A DNA stretch of 64,000 bases, from the NCBI GenBank assembly GCA_910586225.1, contig CAJUIL010000003.1:124001-188000 (forward strand), given 5' to 3'. Below the pieces are notes generated by a model. That model worked only from the letters and a program-made list of their open reading frames with translations, was not told where the DNA came from and made no database searches. The DNA comes from an uncultured Eubacterium sp. GTDB taxonomy: Bacteria > Bacillota > Clostridia > Lachnospirales > Lachnospiraceae. The position numbers were made by a program, and so were the translations under genes. How positions within the stretch are numbered: position 1 is the stretch's first letter; each line of letters opens with the position of its first letter. This document shows, in pieces, positions 1 through 7,777 of the stretch.

Positions 1-244
1 CCGTCATTTTCGCAACCTCCGCGCCTTTACGCGGGATTGTAACCGCCAGTCCTTCCTGCTCCAGCATCCGGATCGCTTCACGGATCGGTGTCCGGCTGAC
101 TCCCAGCTTAGAGGCGAGCTGAAGCTCCATCAGCCGCTCTCCTGGTCTTAAATCCCCCTTTAATATAGCCTCTCTTAGTGTCTGAAATACAACATCACGC
201 AGAGGCAGGTATGCATTCATGTTTAATTTCAAATCTTCCGGCAT
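1..244 (-). CDS. GntR-family transcriptional regulator (N-terminal part)
   Basis: The 81 visible residues form a winged helix-turn-helix DNA-binding domain of the GntR family: after a short lead come the typical helix with LREAILKGDLRPGERL, the recognition segment SKLGVSRTPIREAIRMLEQEGL and the wing. The C-terminal effector domain (FCD or other) lies outside the window, so the ligand cannot be named. The start is the ATG at 244, preceded by GAGGG. The gene follows ispE with 49 bases between, so both are probably one transcript. A strong dyad upstream of ispE (1278-1308) resembles a GntR-type operator, suggesting autoregulation; that link is inference. Confidence 0.9.
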   Translation of the reverse strand, partial: MPEDLKLNMNAYLPLRDVVFQTLREAILKGDLRPGERLMELQLASKLGVSRTPIREAIRMLEQEGLAVTIPRKGAEVAKMT

Positions 245-293
245 CTATTTACCCTCTGTTCCATTATCGTAACGATTCCAATAAGCCGACCTG

Positions 294-1160
294 TTACACA
301 TTAAATATCGTGGTTACATAAATCTGCCTGGCTATCCCGCTGGCACGAAGCGCATCCGCCGCTGCCCTCGCTTGACCACGTTCCTCAAACAGAGCAAATA
401 CCGTAGGTCCGCTGCCGCTCATCATAGCCTGCAAGGCGCCATGCTCCATGAGCTTTTCTTTAATCTGCGCAATAACCGGATATTCTTTGATCGTTACTCC
501 CTCCAAGATATTTCCCATATGTGATGCCATTCCCTTTAAATCCTGCTGCTTAATATCCTCCATCAGCTGGTCGATATCCGGATGCTGCGTCTGCTCATTC
601 AGGCTCAGCCGTTCATATACCCATTTTGTCGATACGCTGATCCCTGGCTTCGCAATGACAACCGGACAGCGCGGAACTGCCGGCAGTCGAGTCAGCTTTT
701 CCCCAATCCCTTCTGCCAACGCGGTTCCGCGCATTAGACAATACGGCACATCTGCCCCAAGCGTCAACGCCCGTTTTGCCAGCTGTCTTTGCGACAGCTT
801 TAGCTCGTACATCTGGTTCATCCCATAAAGTACTGCCGCTGCGTCCGTGCTCCCGCCTGCCATTCCTGCGGACACTGGGATACATTTTTTAATGTCGATG
901 TGTATTCCCTGCTTTAAATTAAATTCATCCATTAATAATTTTGCCGCCTTATATGCAATATTATGCTCGTCTGTCGGCAAAAAGCGGATATTGGCCGTTA
1001 ACCGGATGTCTGGCTCCGTTATCTTTTCCATCTGCACACTGTCAAATAAATGGATCGTCTGCATGATCATACGAACCAAGTGATAGCCATCATCCCGACA
1101 GCCAGTAACATCCAAACCAAGGTTGATCTTTGCAAGTGCTTTCAGCCTGATCTCGTCCAT
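294..1160 (-). CDS. ispE: 4-diphosphocytidyl-2-C-methyl-D-erythritol kinase
   Basis: This GHMP-family kinase phosphorylates CDP-methylerythritol in the MEP pathway of isoprenoid synthesis, which supplies the undecaprenyl carrier used by the glycan genes further along. The 288-residue length is normal. The N-terminal AKINLGL motif includes the substrate-contacting Lys11, residues 95-109 form the GHMP ATP loop (PVSAGMAGGSTDAAA), LGADVPY supplies the catalytic Asp137, and MMSGSGPTVFALF near the C-terminus is the third GHMP motif. The ATG start has GGAGG upstream. It is first in a two-gene unit with the GntR regulator. Confidence 0.96.
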   Translation of the reverse strand: MDEIRLKALAKINLGLDVTGCRDDGYHLVRMIMQTIHLFDSVQMEKITEPDIRLTANIRFLPTDEHNIAYKAAKLLMDEFNLKQGIHIDIKKCIPVSAGMAGGSTDAAAVLYGMNQMYELKLSQRQLAKRALTLGADVPYCLMRGTALAEGIGEKLTRLPAVPRCPVVIAKPGISVSTKWVYERLSLNEQTQHPDIDQLMEDIKQQDLKGMASHMGNILEGVTIKEYPVIAQIKEKLMEHGALQAMMSGSGPTVFALFEERGQARAAADALRASGIARQIYVTTIFNV

Positions 1161-1277
1161 ATTCTACCCTCCGAAGATATTTGTTCGCTTTTTTCGATAA
1201 CGGCATCCCGCCTGTTGAACAATTATCCTCGGCAACGGGCCGGACACCTGGCAATACTGCTGATTGCATACTGTATA

Positions 1278-1308
1278 TTGTATATTGTATTCTGTATACA
1301 ATATACAA
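1278..1308. promoter_or_regulatory. 13-bp inverted repeat, probable GntR-type operator overlapping a promoter
   Basis: Perfect 13-bp arms TTGTATATTGTAT (1278-1290) and ATACAATATACAA (1296-1308) flank 5 bases. An 8-bp palindrome TGTATACA sits at 1293-1300, close to the TTGTATACAA-type sites bound by many FCD/GntR regulators. It lies 118-148 bases upstream of ispE and overlaps a TTGTAT/TATACA-like promoter on the minus strand. Autoregulation by the GntR protein at 1-244 is the simplest reading. Confidence 0.55.
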
Positions 1309-1404
1309 AAAATTTCATTAAAAGTCAACCTTCCTGGACATATTTTTTTGCATCCGCCGCATAATTTTCGTAATCCTTCAGGTAAGTCTTTGCAATATCT
1401 ACCC

Positions 1405-1427
1405 TACCAGCAAGCCAGTACACTAGA
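1405..1427. repeat. 23-nt dispersed repeat, copy 1
   Basis: The segment contains AGCCAGTACACTAGA and matches 8059-8081 at 22 of 23 positions. Like the second copy it lies immediately past an intrinsic terminator of a minus-strand gene, as seen from that gene. No function is known to me. Confidence 0.6.
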
Positions 1428-1436
1428 GCGTGTCTT

Positions 1437-1476
1437 AAAAATCTGGCGCCAGCCTCCGTTCGGCGCCAGATTTTTT
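1437..1476 (-). terminator. Intrinsic terminator of the 1484-2581 gene
   Basis: Perfect 10-bp arms ATCTGGCGCC (1441-1450) and GGCGCCAGAT (1462-1471) enclose 11 bases. The A-tract on the left and T-tract on the right would allow termination in both directions; the nearest reader is the minus-strand gene ending at 1484. Confidence 0.88.
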
Positions 1477-1483
1477 GATTTGA

Positions 1484-2581
1484 TCAAATATACACGACCT
1501 TTAGCTTCAGCGTATCGTATGTCCCTGTATCCAAAATATTAAACGATACATTTCCCCAGGAAATACTTTCCTTCGAAACGCCAAGCGCATTTCCCCTAGT
1601 TGTTGAAAGATGCTCATATCTATTCCCCATCAGGGTAACCAGCTCTTTCGAGCCGGAACTGCCAAACGCGGAGCTGTAATACTCGTCCATATAAACCGCT
1701 ATAATCGTATGATCCCGAAATTCCTTGCGAAACGAGTATTCCACATGATTGCTTGTAATCCCTTCATGCTTCGTAAAGCATTCTCTTTCTTTATCCGCTC
1801 CCTCTTTATCAATCCGTATCTCAGTCTCCCATATCTGCGGCTGAAACACACTTGTTCCCTGCTGATAACTTGCTGAATTTTCATTTACCCGGCTGTCGGC
1901 AAACGCAATACCGGCTTCATAGCCATTGCTATACTGCAGTGACGTCAGATCACGGATTGCCTGGTCTATTTGCGGGAACGAAGCTTGCGCGCCTACTGTA
2001 ACTCCTTTGTCAGTAATGGTGGCCGCCAATGTAGATTTTCCATTACTGACAGATGTAAAAGACTGCGATATCCATCCCTGCAGATCGGTAACATTTTGTC
2101 CAAGCTGCTGATTTTGCTGCTGCAGATAATTCAGCTTTGCGCTGACCGATGCATTTTTATATTGCCCGGCGCTTACCTCTTCCTCCTTACTCCCGATTCC
2201 GAAAAATCCTTTCATCTTCTGCCATACATTTGCGGCAAAAGCCATGAGTGATGTTTCCTCAGACGGATCCCTCGACTCCTCATACGAAGCAGACAAATCG
2301 TCCTTTGTCCCAAGCTCTTGATTTTTCGTGATCTGCATAAACGCTGCTGATACGTCCTGCCACGCTCCCTGGACATCATCCGTGCAAATATACATCTCTC
2401 CATCCTGGATCACAGGATCGCCTGCACGATAGGCCGTGTGCTCGTTAAAAACAACCGCTACTTTATCTGTTGCATTCGACGTGATAACCGCCGCCTCAGC
2501 CTGCACCGCAGAGATACTGAGCAGCATACCCGAAATCAGCACCAGGGAAAGCGTTTTTCCCGCTCTTATTTTATATCTCAT
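1484..2581 (-). CDS. Secreted protein with phage-tail-fibre-like modules
   Basis: The protein (365 aa) begins with a signal peptide (charged MRYKIRAGK, a hydrophobic stretch, then AVQAEA before the likely cleavage point near residue 31). Residues about 43-95 (AYRAGDPVIQDGEMYICTDD, then GAW, then an ITKNQELG tail) resemble the carbohydrate-binding-like module found in phage tail proteins. A glutamine-rich helical segment follows (about 150-180), then residues about 188-225 (TLAATITDKGVT, then SFPQIDQAIRDL) recall the repeated module of phage tail fibres. The last 130 residues look beta-rich and I do not recognise them. It lies 79 bases after the membrane-anchored 2661-4517 gene on the same strand. 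A surface adhesin or fibre role is inference. Confidence 0.75.
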   Translation of the reverse strand: MRYKIRAGKTLSLVLISGMLLSISAVQAEAAVITSNATDKVAVVFNEHTAYRAGDPVIQDGEMYICTDDVQGAWQDVSAAFMQITKNQELGTKDDLSASYEESRDPSEETSLMAFAANVWQKMKGFFGIGSKEEEVSAGQYKNASVSAKLNYLQQQNQQLGQNVTDLQGWISQSFTSVSNGKSTLAATITDKGVTVGAQASFPQIDQAIRDLTSLQYSNGYEAGIAFADSRVNENSASYQQGTSVFQPQIWETEIRIDKEGADKERECFTKHEGITSNHVEYSFRKEFRDHTIIAVYMDEYYSSAFGSSGSKELVTLMGNRYEHLSTTRGNALGVSKESISWGNVSFNILDTGTYDTLKLKVVYI

Positions 2582-2602
2582 AAAACTTCCTCCTACTTTC
2601 TG

Positions 2603-2655
2603 AATCCTTATACTTATACATAATCCTTGTACTTATCTTTTTTCTTTATACTTAT
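2603..2655. repeat. Short tandem-like repeats between the two surface-protein genes
   Basis: AATCCTTATACTTAT at 2603-2617 recurs with one change at 2622-2636 (period 19), and CTTTATACTTAT at 2644-2655 is a third, shorter copy. They lie between the stop of the upstream gene and the AGGAGG site of the next. They could space a promoter or be slippage products; nothing more can be said. Confidence 0.5.
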
Positions 2656-2660
2656 CCCTA

Positions 2661-4517
2661 TCACGATCGTTCCCGATACACATGGATCGATACGATTTCT
2701 ATATTTCGTGACGGCTTGTTCGTAAAAGCAATGAGCAGCATATTTCCGCTTGTAGAAAGCGCTGCATTTGACGGAAGCCTGTCTGGCCTTTTAAACTCTA
2801 CCACGATCGACGTCTCGTCTTCGTCTAAAGAAATCTGATCCTCTTCCGTTACGATCGGTATCTGATAGACATATGCCAAGCCGCTTTCCTGATAAGTGTA
2901 CCCAGTATCTCCTTCCTGCTGCGGGTCTGCCAGCAGCGTAATACCGGAAAGCCATTTTTCTCGTTCCAGCTCGCTCACACGAGCTCTGGCGTCCTGCAGA
3001 TCGTTATGTAGGTTTTCCATTCCTTCCTCTACGGTCTCTGCTCCGCCAATGCCCTGCAGCGCGTTAAAAAGTCCGCTAATACCATCTTTGGACAAAATCC
3101 TTACGATCGCGCCGATTTTTGCAAAGATCGTATCGCCTTCGAGCTTTCCGGCATCCTTTGGATCCCCGGTCAGCTTATCCGCGGCGTCTGCCTGCTCCTG
3201 CAGCTTTTTATCCGTTTCTTCCCTTTCCTTTTTCTCCTCCTCAAGCTTCCTTTCCAAATCATCCGACTTACTGTCAAGCTGTTCTTTTAGTTCCTTGTCG
3301 CTTTTTTCCAGAGCCTCCTTTGTATCCTCAAGTGCTTTTCCGTTGTCATCCAAGGAATGCTCCAGCTCTCTGACGGCCTTATCAAGCTCCGAGTCCTGTT
3401 TGGCATTTTCCTCCTTTAGCTGCTTAACAAGCCGGTCTAATTCTTGGATCGCCCCTGTATAGATCCTGTCGTTTCCCGCAAGGATATCTACAAATTGCGC
3501 AATCGTCATATCGGCATTCAACACCTTCTCTGACCGTATCTCGCTTCCAGAGCCTGTGACCCTTTCCAGCTTACCTCCCGAAACCGTGATCTCCTTTGTC
3601 AGCTGCTCTGTCACAGAATTGATCTGCTTGATGGACTGATTGATATTGGTAACGCTTGTCTGCAGCTTTTTGATATCCGCTGTCTTTTCCTTATCTAACG
3701 CTTTTAATTCCTTGATCTGCTTGGTCAGCGTCCGGACATTGGCCCTTACCTCCTGTATCTGCTTGGTCAGCTTTTCTATTTGTTTATAGATTTCCTGACT
3801 GGCTGCCTTTAAGACCTTATCCTGTATCTGGCTGATATCCTCCTTTGTAAAATAATCCACGCCCTTCACCGGCGCTTTGATATCACCCAAACTTTGAAGC
3901 TGCAAGGCATTTTTAATTCTTTCAAGCTCCTGCTCACTCATCGTATAAGAACCGTTCTGCATCTGCACCTTCAGCGTCTCAGAAAGCTCCTTTTTGAGCC
4001 TTTCTTCCAGCTGGCGCTTTTCTTCCTCTGTAAGCAGCTGGGAAACGCTGATTTCCGCAAGAGCTTCCTGCAGCGCCTTTTCAACTGCAAGCCGGATGTA
4101 TTTTTTCTGTTCCCCGGACAGCATCCCATCGCCCGAAATGCCAAGGTCTGCAAGCAGCATCGCAAGCAGATCCCGCAGCTCATCGTCGCCGATAGCGACC
4201 GCATCAAGCTCAGCGTCCTTTAAAAGCTGATAGATCTTTTCTCCCTTTAGCTCATCCGAAGCCGCCTTACGTATCCGGTCAGCCAAAATATCCGTACTGA
4301 GCGTATCCAGCACCCGTTCCGTAACAGCTTCCGAAATCTGCTCGATCCGATCTGGCGTGATCCGTACGGCCTCGCCTTCTCCAGTCGACGCCGTTGTTCG
4401 ATCCGCAAACAGCCAGAACACAAAGAGGATTGCTGCCAGAATGACAAGTATACCACCCGCCAGAAACGCAAGCTTCCTGCGCCGGCTGTCCTCATATTGA
4501 TTTTCATTTTGTTCCAT
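2661..4517 (-). CDS. Membrane-anchored coiled-coil surface protein with a phage-tail-like motif
   Basis: The start is taken as the ATG at 4517 (GGAG upstream); a further upstream in-frame start would add 20 atypical residues. The 618-residue product has a short cytoplasmic tail, one membrane helix near residues 18-38 (LAFLAGGILVILAAILFVFW) and a large external part. The exterior is mostly helical and charged, with long heptad stretches (about 235-310 and 370-470 of this model). The segment KGVDYFTKEDI matches the linker that precedes coiled coils in many phage tail fibres. The C-terminal 95 residues look beta-rich, as in the neighbouring secreted protein. Together they may form a surface fibre or stalk. 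I know no function. Confidence 0.72.
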   Translation of the reverse strand: MEQNENQYEDSRRRKLAFLAGGILVILAAILFVFWLFADRTTASTGEGEAVRITPDRIEQISEAVTERVLDTLSTDILADRIRKAASDELKGEKIYQLLKDAELDAVAIGDDELRDLLAMLLADLGISGDGMLSGEQKKYIRLAVEKALQEALAEISVSQLLTEEEKRQLEERLKKELSETLKVQMQNGSYTMSEQELERIKNALQLQSLGDIKAPVKGVDYFTKEDISQIQDKVLKAASQEIYKQIEKLTKQIQEVRANVRTLTKQIKELKALDKEKTADIKKLQTSVTNINQSIKQINSVTEQLTKEITVSGGKLERVTGSGSEIRSEKVLNADMTIAQFVDILAGNDRIYTGAIQELDRLVKQLKEENAKQDSELDKAVRELEHSLDDNGKALEDTKEALEKSDKELKEQLDSKSDDLERKLEEEKKEREETDKKLQEQADAADKLTGDPKDAGKLEGDTIFAKIGAIVRILSKDGISGLFNALQGIGGAETVEEGMENLHNDLQDARARVSELEREKWLSGITLLADPQQEGDTGYTYQESGLAYVYQIPIVTEEDQISLDEDETSIVVEFKRPDRLPSNAALSTSGNMLLIAFTNKPSRNIEIVSIHVYRERS

Positions 4518-4588
4518 AATTGCTCCTTTCCCCCATTCATGGATCATCCGAACACAGCGTACGTCCCCTCGTCTCACCAGAACAGCTT

Positions 4589-4604
4589 AACCATTTTCAT
4601 AACC
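4589..4604. repeat. 16-mer also found at the hisS promoter
   Basis: AACCATTTTCATAACC is identical to 12183-12198; its 13-base core recurs at 56076-56088, and a weaker version is at 4628-4637. Here it lies 72-87 bases upstream of the 4517 start codon. See the findings. Confidence 0.5.
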
Positions 4605-4749
4605 GTTCCGACACATTCACAGTTACCCATTTTCATAGCAAGCCAACAAATTTTTACAGGAAATACTTTTCAACTGCTTCATTTTTTGGTATATTAGTAT
4701 ATGGAAATCTTGTATAACAAAATATTATTGATGATTAAGAGGTGTACTA

Positions 4750-6027
4750 TTGAGTCCAGACGACATAATTCAATTAATTGTACTTGTTATTTTATTGCTG
4801 CTCTCAGCATTCTTTTCTTCTGCGGAAACCGCACTGACAACCTTTAACCGCATCCGTATGCGGACGCTTGCCGATGAGGGAAACAAGCGTGCAGCGCGCG
4901 CGCTGGCAGTCACAGAGGATTCCGGCAAGATGCTGAGCGCGATCCTGATCGGCAACAACGTTGTCAACCTATCCGCCTCCAGCATTGCTACCACGCTTGC
5001 TATGCGCCTTTTGGGCAGCGTCGGCGCTGGAATTGCGACCGGAATACTGACCGTGCTCGTTTTGATCTTTGGCGAAATATCACCAAAAACACTGGCAACG
5101 CTTCATGCAGAAACACTAGCTATGGCATACGCCGGCATCATCCGTCTGATCATGACCGTCTTAACTCCGGTCATTGCTGTCATTAATAACCTGTCCATCC
5201 TGTTCCTGCGTCTGCTGCGGGTAGATCCAAAAAAAAGCAAGGATACCCTGACCGAAGAGGAATTGAAAACGATCGTAGATGTCAGCCATGAAAGCGGCGT
5301 AATCGAAACCGAAGAACGGGAGATGATACACAACGTATTTGATTTTTCCGACGCCCTTGCAAGGGAGATCATGACTCCCCGCATCGACATGACTTTTGTG
5401 AAAATAGACAGTACCTACCGGGAGATACTTGAAATCTACCGTGAGGATCATTATACAAGACTTCCGGTCTACGAAGCAACGACCGACAATGTCATCGGCA
5501 TTTTAAATATGAAGGATTTACTGCTGTATGAAGATATCGAGCACTTTTCCATATCGAATATCCTGCGTGAACCATTTTTCACGTATGAAAAGAAGAACAC
5601 AGCCGAGCTGTTTTTGGAAATGCAGACAAAATCCATCAACCTTGCCATTGTTTTAGATGAATACGGCATTACTGCCGGAATGGTCACGATGGAGGATCTT
5701 CTGGAAGAAATTGTCGGAGAAATCCACGACGAATACGATGCCAACGAACAAGATCTGCTTACCAAAATCAGTGATACGGAATATCTGGCTGCAGGTTCTA
5801 TGAATCTGGAGGATCTTTGTGACGAGCTGGATATCCGGCTGACTTCTGATGATTACGATTCCATTGGCGGTTATTTTATCGGCCGCTGCGATCATCTGCC
5901 GACAGAAGGTGAACAGATCTTAACCGAAGACCAGATCCTGCTGACTGTTACTTCCGTTAACAAAAATCGGATCAAACAGCTGCGTATCCAACTGCCGCAG
6001 CCTGTTTCCAAAACGGAGCAGCCGTAG
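4750..6027 (+). CDS. CNNM/CorC-type (HlyC/CorC family) membrane protein with CBS pair
   Basis: The start is a TTG at 4750 with AAGAGGTG eight bases upstream. The 425-residue protein has the three-part layout of the family: a DUF21/CNNM membrane domain (about 1-180, with FFSSAETALT and the GEISPKT motif), a pair of CBS domains (about 200-325, MTPRIDM and YEATTDNVIGILNMKDLL) and a small CorC_HlyC domain at the end (about 335-415, SIGGYFIGRCDHLP). Members take part in magnesium or cobalt efflux or tolerance; the substrate here is not shown. It is transcribed divergently from the 2661-4517 gene and convergently with the ParA-like pair. Confidence 0.92.
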   Translation: MSPDDIIQLIVLVILLLLSAFFSSAETALTTFNRIRMRTLADEGNKRAARALAVTEDSGKMLSAILIGNNVVNLSASSIATTLAMRLLGSVGAGIATGILTVLVLIFGEISPKTLATLHAETLAMAYAGIIRLIMTVLTPVIAVINNLSILFLRLLRVDPKKSKDTLTEEELKTIVDVSHESGVIETEEREMIHNVFDFSDALAREIMTPRIDMTFVKIDSTYREILEIYREDHYTRLPVYEATTDNVIGILNMKDLLLYEDIEHFSISNILREPFFTYEKKNTAELFLEMQTKSINLAIVLDEYGITAGMVTMEDLLEEIVGEIHDEYDANEQDLLTKISDTEYLAAGSMNLEDLCDELDIRLTSDDYDSIGGYFIGRCDHLPTEGEQILTEDQILLTVTSVNKNRIKQLRIQLPQPVSKTEQP

Positions 6028-6031
6028 ATCG

Positions 6032-6066
6032 GGCGGCGGACGTATCCGCTGATCCGCCTGCCGTTT
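6032..6066 (+). terminator. Weak hairpin after the CNNM gene
   Basis: GGCGGCGGA (6032-6040) and TCCGCCTGCC (6053-6062) pair with one bulge and are followed by only four T residues. It begins five bases after the stop codon and may terminate the plus-strand gene. Confidence 0.4.
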
Positions 6067-6080
6067 TCGACATACAAGCG

Positions 6081-6126
6081 GATATCCGGCCCGCAAACAA
6101 GATTTTTTAGCAAAGGGCCGGATATC
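6081..6126. repeat. 12-bp perfect inverted repeat between convergent genes
   Basis: GATATCCGGCCC (6081-6092) and GGGCCGGATATC (6115-6126) flank 22 bases. It lies between two convergent genes and has no T-tract outside the arms, so it is either a transcript-end structure for both strands or a protein-binding site. Confidence 0.55.
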
Positions 6127-6181
6127 ATACCGCAGTATACAAACTCCCGCCTTTTGCGGCACCATGATCTTTTTTCCCATG

Positions 6182-7045
6182 CTACCTCTCCTTTCTCTGC
6201 TGAACGATCTTCTTGGAATCTGCAGCCTGTAACAGCATTCCTGTCGTGTGTATTAACTCCTGCATAAAATAAAATTGACGGTCAAACACCCTGCAGCTTT
6301 TATGTCTGCGTATAAATCGTTCCAGCTTTCCCTGCCCACTGATATACCGGAAAACCGGATTATGTGGAATAACAGCAAGCTCCTCTTCGCAGAGCCGGAA
6401 CAGCCGGTTCAGATTTTTTTTGTTGTAAATGGAATCCTGATGATATTGATTAACAAGATATATGGTATTTTCCCGAAGGACATACCTATTTTGAAAATAA
6501 GCGTCCAGATTTTGACGCTCCTGTGAAATCGTTACGACTGCTGCATCCGCCTGAGACAACAACAGCTCTGCCATCGGATCACGGCCGCTGCCGCAGTCTA
6601 TGAGCGTGATATCTGAAATTTGCTCCGCCATACGAATCCCCCGGCATACCGCTTCTTTTTCCGATTCTGGATACGCATCCTGCTTCCTACGCGCCCTCTG
6701 CGGCAGATAATACATACGCCCTCTGACAACTGGAACGAGATACTCCAAAAGCCCCTCGCTTGTCAGACCATGCTCCATCTCCGACAGCATATCCCACGCA
6801 TCCCATGCGCCATAGCTGACTGTTTCTTTTACCATGCAGTCCGGCTGTACCCTGCCTGCTGCCCTGACAGAACTGGTATCCGCCATCCTGCCTCCGCCCA
6901 GCTTTTGCCCCAGATCTCCTTCTTGATTGCTGCTCTGTAAAAGTATGGTCTTTAAATTCCATACATCGGTACATACACTGGCAATCGCCGCCATACCGCT
7001 TGTCGTCCCGCATCCGTCCTCATCACTCCAAAATGCAATATTCAC
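6182..7045 (-). CDS. ParA/MinD-like ATPase-fold protein (CpaE-like) with degenerate P-loop
   Basis: The 287 residues follow a ParA/MinD pattern: an N-terminal strand and loop MNIAFWSDEDGCGTTSG in place of the usual KGGxGKT Walker A, a central strand ending in ITLIDCGSGRDPMAELL (the switch-like region) and the strand AAVVTISQERQN. The first loop Lys is absent and the second Lys is Thr, so ATP hydrolysis is doubtful. Such proteins are common as CpaE-like partners in Tad/Flp pilus clusters of Clostridia, but no cpaF, tadB, tadC or pilin gene is nearby. The ATG lies four bases after the stop of the upstream partner, so the two are translated together. Confidence 0.68.
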   Translation of the reverse strand: MNIAFWSDEDGCGTTSGMAAIASVCTDVWNLKTILLQSSNQEGDLGQKLGGGRMADTSSVRAAGRVQPDCMVKETVSYGAWDAWDMLSEMEHGLTSEGLLEYLVPVVRGRMYYLPQRARRKQDAYPESEKEAVCRGIRMAEQISDITLIDCGSGRDPMAELLLSQADAAVVTISQERQNLDAYFQNRYVLRENTIYLVNQYHQDSIYNKKNLNRLFRLCEEELAVIPHNPVFRYISGQGKLERFIRRHKSCRVFDRQFYFMQELIHTTGMLLQAADSKKIVQQRKER

Positions 7046-7049
7046 CCAT

Positions 7050-7748
7050 TCATCCCTCCATCATTACGAGTCTTTTTCTTTTGTTGCAAACATTCTCTGC
7101 CGTTTTCCCCTGTTTTGCGTCCCTGACTGCCCGCATGACACGGAGCTTGTCATGGACTCCCAGCATACGCAGCAGCTGCGTCAGCATACGCTCCATACCT
7201 GCGGAAATATACGGAAATTGATGTATCCGCCCATACTGCATTTCAATCCGATACGCCTCATCCGCTTCATCAAAGGGCAGCAGCAGCCACCGCTCAATGA
7301 AACCCTGCCCCATTTCCAAACGCTGCTTGATCCGTCCCAGTAAGATCCGGTCCGGCAAAAACCCACGCAGCAATACCGTCATAGACAGGCTGCTCTCCTG
7401 CATATACCGACGATAAAAATCCAGATTACTGCATTCGCAGTCTACAACCAAAATACGCATACTGCAAAGCGCCAGACACAATTCCTGCGGCCTGCTTCCC
7501 ATCTGCACAAGCACAAATTCATAATCCAGCTCATGCCACTGAACCGGCGGCTCCCGCCGCAGAAAATCCACCTGGCGAAACGTTACAGCTGCCAGCCGTT
7601 CATCCGGCGTCGGAACACAACAGAATAAAATCCCATCCTGTGAATTGTCAACTACGCAAACACTCTTTCCTGCATTCTGCAGCGCATAAGCGGCATACAT
7701 ACAAATATCCGAAGGATAGCTTCCCAAAAAACCTATAATTTCAGACAA
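7050..7748 (-). CDS. Second ParA/CpaE-like ATPase-fold protein, P-loop lost
   Basis: The 232-residue product begins with strand IIGFLGSYPSDICMYAAYAL, which occupies the P-loop position but has no GKT/GKS. Later segments (ELDYEFVLVQMGSRPQELCL, then MRILVVDCECSNLDFYRRY) match the alternating strand-helix layout of ParA-like folds. It pairs with the 6182-7045 gene. The annotated TTG start at 7748 sits only one base from GGAGG, too close for a normal site, while a better Shine-Dalgarno precedes the overlapping leader ORF at 7777; translation may be coupled. Function unknown. Confidence 0.62.
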   Translation of the reverse strand: MSEIIGFLGSYPSDICMYAAYALQNAGKSVCVVDNSQDGILFCCVPTPDERLAAVTFRQVDFLRREPPVQWHELDYEFVLVQMGSRPQELCLALCSMRILVVDCECSNLDFYRRYMQESSLSMTVLLRGFLPDRILLGRIKQRLEMGQGFIERWLLLPFDEADEAYRIEMQYGRIHQFPYISAGMERMLTQLLRMLGVHDKLRVMRAVRDAKQGKTAENVCNKRKRLVMMEG

Positions 7749-7777
7749 GCCTCCACCTGCTTTCTTCTACCATACAT
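7733..7777 (-). CDS. Possible 14-codon leader ORF overlapping the next start
   Basis: An ATG at 7777 follows the strong site GAGAGGAGGAA and encodes MYGRRKQVEACLKL before a TAG. Its end overlaps the TTG start of the 7050-7748 gene in another frame. It may serve only to load ribosomes for the following gene; peptide function is not implied. Confidence 0.35.
   Translation of the reverse strand: MYGRRKQVEACLKL

Larger units (their letters stand above)
1161..1483. other. Intergenic region between ispE and the secreted protein gene
   Basis: This 323-base stretch holds no convincing gene. It contains, from left to right, the ispE ribosome site, the GntR-type dyad at 1278-1308, an AT-rich segment, a dispersed 23-base repeat at 1405-1427 and an intrinsic terminator at 1437-1476. 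Confidence 0.7.

Noticed and set aside
2896..3462. 188-codon plus-strand ORF, Ser-rich
   Set aside because: It is antisense to the coiled-coil gene; the Ser/Phe-rich content mirrors Glu/Lys codons on the coding strand and there is no ribosome site.
1484..4517. Prophage remnant
   Set aside because: Only tail-like modules are seen; there are no capsid, terminase, portal, integrase or lysis genes, and both proteins carry export or anchor signals.
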